From Metaphire vulgaris (lineage: Eukaryota; Annelida; Clitellata; Crassiclitellata; Megascolecidae), in the NCBI GenBank assembly GCA_018105865.1, contig CM030864.1:12654009-12718008 (forward strand): DNA of 64,000 nucleotides, given 5' to 3'. Under the pieces are notes generated by a model. That model searched no databases, had not been told where the DNA came from, and saw only the letters and a list, made by a program, of their open reading frames with translations. Positions 1 to 35,252 of this stretch are shown in pieces. The stretch's first letter is position 1. Each line of letters starts with the position of its first letter. A program made the position numbers and the translations under genes.

Positions 1-47
1 CAAACTTTGGGGGGGAATCCCCCCAAACAGGCCTAGAATAAACACTG
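1..47. mobile_element. Right end of a CAGTGTTTA-type MITE, cut by the window edge
   Basis: The right terminus ggcctagaataaacactg matches the end of the nested element at 10730-10896 (gcctagcttaaacactg), and the G/C-run interior is alike. Only the right end lies in the window. Confidence 0.6.
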
Positions 48-1128
48 GTCTCTTTCAAAATCGTTAACCTGCAGTGAATCAAATATGGTGTTTAAGGTTT
101 GTCTTTTGAAGGGCAGCGGCGGCAGCAGCAGCAGCAGCAGCATCAGTACCCGACGGATGGCTTCCGCTGCCAATGACAGTTAGGCCTAACGCTTTAAGGG
201 AAGAGAGAGGAAGGAGAGAGGTTGACGTGGTGCTCTTTTCTAAATGCACGCAATTTGTGATTTGGGATCTAAGTATAGGTACTCAGTACGAGCGGTACTT
301 ACAGTAGGCACTGATTGGAGATCGAAAGAATGCTGCTTATGTATAGATGTCCCTGGATTTTCTTACATTAATCTGGGGGCAGCATTCAACTCTAAAGGTA
401 ACAGTCGAAGGACGTTGCTTGCTATTATATATCTATTCTCTGTTGCGAACGTCTTGCACTCAGAAACGCATGCACACACATACAACCACACAGAAATATC
501 ACGTGGCTAGACATGACTGAATGAGTGAGTGAGTGAGTGAATGGAAGAGTGAATGAACTTGCTAGTCGGTCTAATTTAATGCATCCAACACTGTTTTTGC
601 TGATTCGAAAACCGCAGAGAAGCAAACGATGGGTAACGGTGATTACCTCAGCATTGTCACGTATCATGTAATTTCCAATGACAATTGTGCAATTTATTGC
701 ATCGATGCACACTCTGTGGTCGTGCAGGAAATGCCTTTGCATGAAGAGCTGTTGCCACGACGACGACAACGGCGGCGGCGGCGTCTTATAACGCAATCGA
801 ACGCCTCCATTCGATCACAATATAGACGCCCTCCATCCAGAGCGTCTCTCTCTATAACGCGTCTCTTAATATTTGGCCGCACACTCTTCTCCTGCGAAAT
901 TTCGCCGCCAACCGCCGTCTCCTCATGGCGCCTTCTGGCTGTTGAGGGGGTGGGGGTGGGGGTGAGGGGCAGTGGTTTTTGTTTAGGTCTAATCAACTGA
1001 AGCTCTGATCTATATATACTCCGATGATTCAAGGTTTCAGGTTTTAAAAAGAGGCATTTTAATAGATGCTCAAAATATCATCTGAAAAAACGAACAATAA
1101 TTAAAAGTACTTCATTCAATAGAAATTC

Positions 1129-1166
<38 letters not shown>

Positions 1167-2435
1167 AGTTTGCATTTTCAATTCTTGACAAAATCTCGCG
1201 CAGAGGGGGTTGAATAGAGCAGCAGTTATGTAGCGCTATTCTTGGACAGGAGGACTTTGCATGAGGACCGCGTTGATATGATTGTTCTCGGCGCGCAGGG
1301 CATTTGCTGCGCTGATCAGCTTCTGTGCATAAAATCGAAGACGAAGGCGGACCCCCCCTTTCCCCCTCTCCCCCCTCACTCACTCGCCAGACATCGGCTC
1401 GTCGTGTTTTGTAACTAGTTTCGATTTTTGCGGTGGCGACCACTGGGTCTATTGTGTGTCTGTGCATTCCACTGAATAGAATTGGAACACAAAGGATAAT
1501 CCCAAACATGTCCCAATGGACTCCGCCTTACCCCACGACTTTAACAATCGTGAATATATGTCCAATGGAATAGGTTACACCATGTCAGATCATTAAACTC
1601 TAGAAGACAACTTTACAAATGTCTGAGAGATTTCAGTAAATCACAGAATTCTCCAGAAACTCTCTTGATTACGAGACTGACCCATTTGCTCTTTTTTCCA
1701 AAAAGTTCAAATTTTCTGCCAAAAAATTACGAACCTTCTCAGATTCTTGAAGCTTAGAATATCCGTTGACTTCTTCAGAGCCTTCGCATCCCAAAATAAT
1801 GTCCGTGAAATGTGGACATGAACGTATGAACACAGTTTCCTATAGTTGTTTGCGTGATTGTCTTTTTCTGCTTGGGATTCAAATGGCTTAATTCCAACCG
1901 TTTGCCTCGTACGCTCAGTAGGCTATTTGGTCTCTAAAATCTACTCTCGTCATTAAGCTATAATTAATAGATGTGCAAAACGGTCGTTTTCGGTTAAAAA
2001 CACAAGCACGACATTGTGCCTGGCGTTAGGATACTCAAGTGCATAGACGCCTAACCCCCGTCAATGAGGCGTGGAAGAACAGCTCCGTATTAATTTTCCC
2101 CCTCATAGTACGGGAGAACCCCAATGTTACAAATTATTCGGAACCAGTTGGCATTGTTTCAGTCGCCCCAGTCCCCACCGTTGGCAGACTCCCATGCACA
2201 AGCGCCCGTGGTCATTCGCCACCCCACCTCCCCTCTACCCCCATCCCGCCCTCCTACTCCGCCCAACCACTCAGACTTTTATTCGATGAAATACAAGGAC
2301 ACTTGTTCTCCGAATTGAAAGCGAAACGCAGGAAAAAAGAGAAACAAAGGAAAAAAATACCGTCTCCCATGACAACGAAGCGATTGATTTCACTGGAAAC
2401 ACAAGAACTGATGCTCGTTTATGCGCGACAACGAC

Positions 2436-2837
2436 CGGTGGCGTAGCCAGGATTTTCCGAAGGGGGTTACAAACGATTTACCCCCAACTTCGGAAAAACT
2501 CTCGACAAGCAAAAGAGGTCGTCACTTGTTATTTCGCTTTGTTAAGTTAGTCATGTAGTTAGTGAGTTATATAGTATTTTAAAGTCTCGCTACTTTATCA
2601 TGCAACTTGAATGCCAGGAGCGCCTCTGAACAGAAATATAGGAGGCGCTATACAAATGGTATACATTACATTATGTATGAGCGCGGACAGCCTATTTATC
2701 TATATTGATATCTTTGCTTCTTTTTTGCTACCATAAACACAATTTTGGCGCCCTCCACCGACAGAATAATAATAATACGCAATAAAAAATGTTGGTCGGC
2801 CAATTAGAGGGGTTCCACCCCCTGGCTACGCCCACTG
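2436..2837. mobile_element. hAT-like non-autonomous element (GTGGCGTAGCCAGGA ends)
   Basis: Inverted ends GGTGGCGTAGCCAGG and CCTGGCTACGCCCACTG, 402 bp, flanked by acaacgac (2428-2435) and acaacgaa (2838-2845), an 8-bp duplication with one mismatch. No transposase ORF. Confidence 0.8.
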
Positions 2838-3264
2838 ACAACGAAGGGTGATGATGATGGTGATGACGACGACGACGACTATGATTACGACGACGACGAC
2901 GTGGAGTGAGTGATCGACCCGTGAGAAGAGACCAGCTAATGAGGAACGATTTCCGTCGACGGAGAGAGCGACCATTCTGTCGATCGGCAGCTGCAATATG
3001 CAAGATTAAACGCTGAATATTTCAAGAGATAAGAGACAGACAGAGACAGAGAAGAGGACACGCAGTCAGGCAAACAGTTGTCTATAGATGTATTTATCGT
3101 CGTCGTCGTCGTCATCATCATCAGCAGCTGACGTAGAGTGTCGACAGTGGATATGACTTTATAATTGAGAAAGAACGCAACATTACGAATGTTTTATTTA
3201 AAAGAACATTTACCTCCGACGGAGAAGAGGCATTAGTCTAAAAACGCGTAGATTCAGGCAGGCA

Positions 3265-3301
<37 letters not shown>

Positions 3302-3665
3302 ACAGACGAGAATTCAATTCACTAGATGTCGGTACAAATCGCAAAGCCCACGGAGAGGGGACACAAAACCAAAGGGATTATGAGACGATAAACGAACCAG
3401 AATTTGAAAGCGTTCACCGTCCGTCTGTGATTAATGAAACGCAACAGGACATTTATATAGCTCCTCTTCTGAACGAGCACTTGGCACTGCGATTTGACCA
3501 CCTGACCGCTAACGGAGGGGGAGGGGAGAGGGCAACTGACCGCTCATCTTTTGGTCCTTATACTCCAAAAAACCACTTTGACTGAATTTTCGTGGAAATC
3601 CTATACGAAGTTTGATGAAGCACTTTTCATTTGAATGTTTTTCTTCTCTTTTTCTTCTCCCGTAG

Positions 3666-27387
<23,722 letters not shown>

Positions 27388-27929
27388 AGTTCGATTCTAT
27401 CTTGGAACTCTTCCTCTTCAAGAACTGTTCTTGTTCTTTATTTCCGATCATTTGCAGTCCAGTGGCGCCACGTTATGACTATCTTCCGTCATGGCAGTGA
27501 GGACTGACACTGTTCATAGATGTCATTCATTGACAACTGTTAGACTATTTGTTTGCATCGTTTACGAGTGACTTTTCTTGCGTACCTTGTCGCACTCTTT
27601 CATTTATGAGGCGCATTTGTGCAAAGCCTTTGTGCTTGTTCAAATCATTTTTGTGGTCTTACTAAACAGCTTTGTGAATTTTAGTGTGACTGAATTGACA
27701 CAATAAGAAGACTACTTCAGCTTTGTCAATATTAAAATTCTACTTAAATATTAGGGTTATGCACGCACAGATGCAACTTTATAGAACGTCAGAACACTGT
27801 TCGTAGCGTGGTGCTATAGAAATTAACAGTGTGGAAGTTTGACTAGTTGGGCAATGCAGGTGAAACATATACCTTGCACTTCTGCTGCTCACATATTTTC
27901 CACCTTTCCCATAGTAAGCACTTGACAAT

Positions 27930-28254
27930 CAGGGCTGGAAAAACCTAGGTTTTTTAGAAGTGAAATGTAGGTTTTTTTAGGTTTCAATGTTTGGCATGTC
28001 AACATCCACAGACTCGTGTCTATATTGTCACATGTCAGCACCCATAAACCCTTCTCTATGTTTTTGTCACATATGTATTCTGCTGTCTGCAGAGAGTAGA
28101 AAACTTGAAAGACATTAAAGATGAGTTTTAAAACTTTTCATTTTTTATTTATAGCACAAAAAAGCTAAATAATTATTTTGACTTTTTCAAAAAATCTAGG
28201 TGTTTAAAAATCTAGAAACACCTAAGTTTTTCAAAACCACATTTTCCAGCCCTG
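27930..28254. mobile_element. hAT-like non-autonomous element (CAGGGCTGGAAAA ends)
   Basis: Left CAGGGCTGGAAAAACCTAGG and right CATTTTCCAGCCCTG, 325 bp, flanked by ttgacaat and acgacaat (6 of 8). Interior repeats variants of ctaggttttt. Confidence 0.78.
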
Positions 28255-28773
28255 ACGACAATGGCTACCAGTAAGTTCATACCCAGTGGCTCGTGTGCCG
28301 TGGGTATTTGGAAGATGTGATGTGTTGGAGGATTTAATTTTGTTAATTTATAAATTTAGCATTTTAATGCAAGAAGTAAGAATTAATTCTTTCATTTTAC
28401 GATTTGTCAGAAACTGATGAAGACTGTTGCAAAGCTGTCTCACTTGTTGACATGACCTTCACCGGTTGGGTTTCATTCTAGAATAAAATGGAGCTGAATT
28501 GCCTGTCCTTAAGGCTACATTTGTTGACACTGGAGACTATCAACTGATGATGAAAACTCTTGTTGATGAATCACTTAATTAGTTTTAAAATAAGCAAAGT
28601 GAATCTTAATACTAAGAAATAAAGAACTGTTTAATAATAATATTGTTGCAAATAATCTGATGACTTGTTTTACTGCTGTAATAAAAAAACACTTGATAAA
28701 AAAGTGATGTTTATTTTTCCAGAAATTAGTGGAAAATTTAGAATGCACTTACATGTGGATCTATGAATGTACC

Positions 28774-28776
<3 letters not shown>

Positions 28777-28838
<62 letters not shown>

Positions 28839-28890
28839 GTAGTAGTAGTAGTAGTAGTAGTAGTTGTACCGTAGTAGTAGTAGTAGTACC
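28777..28890. repeat. (TAA)n-(TAG)n compound microsatellite
   Basis: About 60 bp of TAA followed by TAG units and an interrupted TAG block. Confidence 0.95.
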
Positions 28891-29038
28891 ATAGTAGTTG
28901 TTGTTGATTTGGTAGTCTTTCTAGGCAAGCAGCTGGCTCTGTTGAAGTTCAAAGGCTGTTTGCCTGTGATGAGTAGGCATATGTAGCTTCAAGCCTAACA
29001 CTGTACTTTAGGAGAAATAAAGAATACATGTCTCATCA

Positions 29039-29180
29039 TAATTGAACTTCTATAGCGCCATTGTGTAATGCTCCTTGATTTGAGTGGTAATCCACCATTG
29101 TCAAATCCAATAAGTCAGTTCATTTTTTTTATAGTAATGTGATTTTAAGTGGTTTAGGAGGACAAGTAAGCCTGTGTGTT
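29039..29180 (-). mobile_element. Two inverted retroelement tails
   Basis: 'ttgaacttctatagcgccat' (reverse of the 31130 tail) is followed by 'gtgattttaagtggtttaggaggacaagtaagcctgtgtg' (reverse of the 30731 tail). Confidence 0.6.
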
Positions 29181-29329
29181 GTCATGTCTTTTAAATTTCT
29201 GTCTAGTTCTTGTAATTACCAAATATTTGTTGAATGAATTAATTATTTACCAGAATATAATAAACATTCAACAGAAGTTCTTGCAGACTGAATGGTGTAT
29301 GACATGGCACGTCATACACTAATGTCTAA

Positions 29330-29870
29330 GGAGAAAATCTCATATAACTCATCATATAAAGGTAGACGAGGTTCGAGGTGCAATAGTCTAATCTTAACAA
29401 GACTAGACGTGCCGAAACTACCAATATGTAGACGGCTGTTTCTAAGACCTCACTCTGTCACGCCCACTCAATCAGTCATCCCTGAAAATTTGCAACCGTG
29501 CCTTCTCATACGCCTCACCTGAACTTTGGAACTCGATCCCAGCTTCCCTCTGCAGACTTGGACACTTTCAAACAATAAAATCTGATTCCTCATTTCCTAT
29601 AATTCCCGCATTATCTCCTCAAGTCTTCAGGTCTAAACTTAAACCATTCCTTTTTCTAAAATCATATCCTCCATAGCTGTAACAACCTAGCCTCACTGCC
29701 CTTTGGATGTTGACTATTGCCTGGCTGATAACATACCTTCCCTATAGCTATTTTAAGAGAGGCTGTGCGCCTAAGAATAAGCAGCTACTGTTGTGCTGTT
29801 TCCAAGGCGCTATAGAAATCCACGAGATTTTACTTAAAATTACTTTACTTTACTTTAAGACAATTCCGAA
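29330..29870 (+). mobile_element. CR1/L2-like LINE, ORF2 C-terminus and 3' UTR
   Basis: Broken frames match the 'R.FSYA.PELWNSIPASLCRL.TF...K' C-terminus of non-LTR reverse transcriptases. The 3' tail at 29690-29860 ends 'aaggcgctatagaaatccacgag' and (TTTAC)n. Copies of this tail are at 15215, 16360, 17020 and 56370. Confidence 0.75.
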
Positions 29871-30102
29871 AGAGGGCGCTCCTCTGATATTATTCCTAGA
29901 AATGACTTGGTCACGTTAAAATGAATAACGCGAGGAGGTCACATGTCATGAATATTTAGCGTGCCAGGAATACGCCATTTTGCACGAGAAGCTGAAAACG
30001 TCTTTGTTCATTAGACGGAGATTGGGTCTCGGTCTCGGAGTCTCTGAATGTTCTGAGTCTCCGATCGACGGAGTTGCAGCGTAAATCACGATTAGAATCA
30101 AA

Positions 30103-30229
30103 ATGTCGGTTCGAAATCTGAGATTTCTCGAGGTCTTGACGCTCTTCTGCGTTATTTTCAGCGGAGAATGGACGCAGTCGCTGCCGTCTCCTTCGCCGTT
30201 CGACCGAATCGACCGTCGACCACCCACGG
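30103..30229 (+). CDS. CLSTN: Calsyntenin exon 1: start codon and signal peptide
   Basis: Starts MSVRNLRFLEVLTLFCVIFS, a typical signal peptide, followed by a proline/arginine-rich stretch. Donor gtaagg in phase 1. The sequence just upstream (about 29990-30102) lacks long ORFs and reads as 5' UTR. Confidence 0.88.
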
Positions 30230-31708
30230 GTAAGGGGCTTTGTTGACCATTTACGCGTAAAATCTTCAGTGCTCGATTTCTCATGGAGTTAATCACCCGA
30301 TTTACAAGACCCCCGCCTGGTGGATGCCGAAAATTTGGGGTTGTGTTGTCTCGCACCAGCTGCTGGAGGTGGAAACCTTTGGGGTAATGGGTGGTCTGAC
30401 CAGTGACCTCCCATTGTTTTGAAGAATCGACCGGTGAAGTAAATGCGCATACATTTTTATAGCGCTACTTCGCTGTAATGATTTTTCATGTTAACGCCCA
30501 TTTGACCATTGATTAAACTGTAGACTATCGATGGAATTCGTCTCTGTTGGTTAATATATTTCCAGGAAATCAAACCAACAGTTTTTGAACTGTGGTTTAC
30601 AGACGCAATGGTTCACAAAGAGACGGAAACAGGAGAAACGTCGTAATAGAATTATGTGCATTCATTCAAAATCGGTCTAGACTTCAAAATGGGTCTCAGT
30701 ACTGTAGGTTACTAGATTTGGACGAGTGCGACAGTGGTTCTCACACAGGGCAGACCCTACTGAACCACTTTAAACCTTGTTGTTATTATTATTATTATTA
30801 CTCCTTCTTAAATTTTAATTTTACAAAATTGGCCCCATAGTTAGGGTTTAACAAGAGTAGCGTGCAGAAGGAGGCCGGTGGGGTGGTGGCCCTGGGCATC
30901 CACCAGATGGGGACATCCAAATTGACTCAGCGACCTTTTTTGCTTGTTAACTCTTAACACCGAGGTAGCAGATTTCCAAATTATCTATGACCCCAGCATC
31001 CCTGCTCGTTAGAATGCCACTGTTTAACAAGCACTTCCCACCTGTTATGTTACCTGGCTTGACCTGGCTCTAATGTTATTTGGATTTGGTGCACCATCGG
31101 CTGATGCCCTGGGCATTATGATAGTGGCGCTATAGAAGTTGATTGATTGATTGATTGATGGTTATGTGTGACTTCATTTTGGTGTTAATAACTTTGGTGT
31201 TTTTTTAGCAGAACCCAAATTTTGTTGTAAATGTAGCCCAGTCTTCAAACTGTATTGTAAAGCCAAGTATTCGTACTGCTTGATTTCAATGATAAGCTAA
31301 ACAGTGCTTTAATCTATCCATCTTCGTATGATACCCCTGGGTCTTGTTGATGTAAAGCAAGATTTTGTTATCGGTCTCTTCATAGCTATTTGGATCCAGG
31401 CTATTGATTATGTCTGGCCAATGGCCACCATTAGTGGCCAATGTTTATGTGAAATTTTCTTGACTTTGCCTGGCATCATAAAAAATCATTCTTGGAATTT
31501 TAATTGGCTTGTTTTGTCAATTGAAGACACTTCTCAACGAATCAGATCAGTATCTTTGTCAGTCCTTGGGATATTTCAACTAAGCACACTGTTAACCAGT
31601 AATTGGTGTGCTCTTTCCATGTTAGAAAATGCTATTGGCTTCACTGTCTTGCAAAGGGGTTGCTCATGGAAACCAAATGATCTCCTCCTCCTTCTCCCTC
31701 TCTCAATC

Positions 31709-31759
<51 letters not shown>

Positions 31760-34700
31760 TGAAAAAGTAAACCACGGACGCTATGTTCTAGTCCATTTCA
31801 GTTTAGTTTAGATGCTTCGTGTATCCCTAATCTTGACTTGCATGATGCAATTAAATTTGTTGCAATTTCTATGATTTTGTTTTGCTAACATTTTAAAATG
31901 CAGACTGATGTTTTACTGCATTTGTGATCAGTGTTTGATCGATCAGGGTTTGAGGTTTAACCGCCCACAGGTTGATGCCAAGCCATTTGGTGGGTTAAAA
32001 AAATGTTGGGTTTTACTCTAGAAGTAAAAAAAATTTTGAGTGGAAATTATTTGACTCCTCAGATTTCTAGAAAAATTAGCTACTGGAGCCATGTATATTT
32101 ACATATTATAATATTTTAAAACAGTTCTTAATAATTTTCCATGTTTCAAGCTATTGCTAAATTTGTTATGCAGTAATGGAAATGCTTGATTTGTTTACTG
32201 TAGACTATAAAACTTATGATGGAAAATTATAATTGGATATTTTGACTTCATCATCATCATCTTCTTCTTCTTCTTCTTCTGCTTCTTCTTCACTTTCTGC
32301 CTGCATGGCGGCAATAGCTATATACAAAGCCATTCCACTTGCCTTGATCTTGTGTTAATCTGTATCCTTCTACGATTGTCATGTTCTTTGTTTCCAGATC
32401 ATTTTGGCTGTTATCCATCCATCTTTTTCTTGGTCTTCCTTGCCCTCCCTTTCCTTCTACTTTGTGTGTAGCTGTGTTGTTCATTCGTTTAGCATGTCCA
32501 AACCAATTTAATCTCCTTTTGTGTACTTTATCAATGATTGTTTCTGTGGCTCCTGTCTGTTGCCTGATGTCTTTATTTCTCAATTTTTGGTATTTGCTTA
32601 CTGCCCGTAATGTATTATACAGTTTCAGCTTTGTATTCATGGTTAAGTTTTTATTCGTCCATAATGTTCTTGGCTTGACTTAAAATGTGAATGATTAAAA
32701 TTCTTTTGCTGATTTTTGCATTTAGTAGAACAGAAATTTTATTGGTTCAGATAACAAACATGCTGGCATGCTTATTGACTGTGAATGCCAATGACCTTGG
32801 TATATAATTATAAAATGTATGATATTTTTAAAGAATCACTTCAACATATTCAAGTCTATCATGGGATTATGAAGGAGGATGCCGTGGAAGGTGATGAAGT
32901 TGAACTAGATGTGCAGTTGGAAGGAGAGAAAAACATCGGCCTAAAAGGTTTGCAGATTAGATTTAAAATCACTCGAATCTCTGTTTATTGGTTGGTTTAA
33001 TTTTGCATGATGGTGATGATGCATGCAATTTTACCTGTACATTGTCATTGATAGTAACTGAAATGGCACTTGTATTGTGCTGTAAAATGGCTGTGTATCA
33101 GGAAATGCTGTTCCTAATTCTTACCCCTCAATTTCCCTTATTGCTCATTGCATTGCAAATAATGTATGCAGTGTCTTTTCGAGTGTTGACTGAGTGTCCA
33201 TATGATTAGCAAATAAAACACTTGTTCTTTTATTGTTCATCTCACTCTTTTGACATCTTTGATATTTCCTTCCTGACAGCAATTGGACAAGTTCTGGGTA
33301 AGCAAAGCAATATGCACTGAAACAAAAAAAGAATGTACTCAACCTCTACCTTCAGCAGCTTTTCTTATGGATGCAAAACATGAACCATCGCCAAAGACTT
33401 GGAAAGAAGAATACTAGCCTTTGAAATTAACTGCTATAGAAAAATACTAAGAATAGGACTGGTAGAAAAAAATCACAAATGAAGAACTGCGCCGGAGAAT
33501 TCAGCCGAAATAAGCCATGCTGCAACAAGTAAAACAATGGAAACTCCATCTTTTGGGCGCTTATGCAGAAAGAAAGAGGAGAGAAATATCGAAACTCTAA
33601 TGTTTGGAATAATGGAGAGTGCCAATAAGAGAGGGAGACCACACAAGGAATGGTGTGATGATATTGAAGAATGGGTTGGAAGCAGTTTACAGGATCTTAT
33701 GGTCACAGAGCAATGAACAGGAAAGAATGGCAGAAAACTTTGGAGATGGCATTATACACCAACAATGATGAGCCCATGGTTAATGATGATGGTGATGATA
33801 ACGATGGTGATGATGATGATGATCCTCTTATATGTCACATGACCCGGGTCTACTTGTGTGATCCTTCAACATTATGGCAGCTGAATGTACTTAGAACATG
33901 ATTGCCAGCTGTTGCATTTTAAAATTCAGTTATATTCTTTTTAAAACGGACTGTTCCTTAATAAATGGCATGCTCCAGACTCCAGAGTTAATTAAACACT
34001 GTTTTGATCTTATTGCAAAGAACCTGTTTATTGACATCAGAGTTGTTGTTACTGTATGTATAGCTTTATATAGTTTGTCTGACCACTTTGTGTTTATGTT
34101 CTCTTTCATTGAAATTTAATTTTAGATGGTTTTCCTTGGTTATCCTAAGGATTAGTAATCTAACTAATGACACCACAGAAATAAACCACTTATCTGTCTC
34201 TTGCAAAATTGAATGCAGTTACATACTCTTGGAAAGTTTGGGTGTGTCACGTTGTTTTGTGTTGGTATTTAGTCCTAACATTATTACCAAATTTGAAAAT
34301 CACTGATAAGCAACAAATGTTGTCAGTAACTTCCAATGTAGTTGCTTGTCAACTTGCTTTAGAAACCCCAAAAAATTGAACATTTGCCTCAACCTCATCT
34401 GAATCTCAAAGTGGGTGCTGCCACTTGTATTTCTGAATGAACTGTCACTCTGTGTTATTGACTCTTGCATACTATTGTTGTTTAGGTGTGTTAATATTCT
34501 AGTGCTTCATAAGAGGCTTGGTTGTGTTTGTAGGCGATGTCTGTGGTTACACAGTCTTCAACAACGGAAGCCAGACATTACCATTCAGGGTTGTTCTGAT
34601 TGATCGCTCAACGGGAAGGGCAAAGGTCGTCCTTGCCAGTGGTTTTCATCTCGATCACGAGAAGACTCGCGAGTACAATTTCGAAATAGCTGCTCACAGC

Positions 34701-35208
34701 TGCTCATCTGGAAGTCACGTTAATAGGTGAGTCTCTCTTTCTCTCTCTTTCTCTGCTTGTCTGTATCTCCCTCTCTCTCTCCCCTTGAACCTTAGCTTCA
34801 ACATTTTATTCATGGATATCTTTGCTTATTTTTTTAGAATAATTAACTGTAAAATTGTATATAAAAAGACTTTTAAAAATCTTCATTTGAATTTAATACA
34901 CCAAATGGCAGCCAGAGACAAACAGAAATGGAAGGAACTCGTTCAGATCCATTGTCCAACCCAATAGGGAACGACAGAAGGAAAGAAAAAAGAAGCAAGA
35001 AAAAAACACCAAATGTGTTGTTTATGCAAATCACCAGTGTCTTCGGTGCTATGTATTTTGTATATCTACGATGTACACATTCAGACTGCGCTGCATTGCT
35101 GAGTGCCTGAGTGTCTCTTGCACTTAGAAATACAGGCAGCTGTCACTGATATTGATTAAATGATGCCAGCCATTGGATCATTAACCCTAAGCATTTGAAG
35201 CCCAAGTA

Positions 35209-35252
<44 letters not shown>

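Larger units (their letters stand above)
1..3665. other. Region upstream of the M13 gene, no supported gene
   Basis: No exon is supported. It holds simple repeats: CAG at about 117-146, TGAG-like at 521-545, TCTG at 1131-1165, GAC/GTC runs at 2866-2900 and 3098-3122, and CAGG at 3256-3304. It also holds a truncated MITE end (1-47) and a hAT-like element (2436-2837). One weak candidate for the missing first M13 exon is the acidic Asp-rich frame ending at the gtgagt donor at 2905, whose phase 2 fits exon 3666-3796. Confidence 0.6.
27388..30102. other. Spacer between M13 and calsyntenin genes
   Basis: Probably contains the M13 3' UTR, then a hAT-like element (27930-28254), a TAA/TAG array (28777-28890), retroelement tails (29040-29180), a LINE 3' part (29330-29870) and finally the calsyntenin promoter and 5' UTR (about 29870-30102). 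No independent gene seen. Confidence 0.6.

Noticed and set aside
425..1509. Overlapping ORFs of 110-125 codons on both strands at the window start
   Set aside because: Rich in Arg/Thr from simple repeats, with no recognisable domain and no splice support.
3631..3665. ATG just upstream of the membrane-anchor exon as the protease start
   Set aside because: This stretch is the pyrimidine tract and acceptor of the intron (ending cccgtag), and the exon's phase shows that an upstream exon must exist.
28761..28952. Polytyrosine/polyasparagine ORFs (also 63079-63417)
   Set aside because: Translations of TAA/ATT microsatellites, not genes.
32381..32683. 100-codon + strand ORF
   Set aside because: Antisense shadow of the minus-strand retrotransposon frame.
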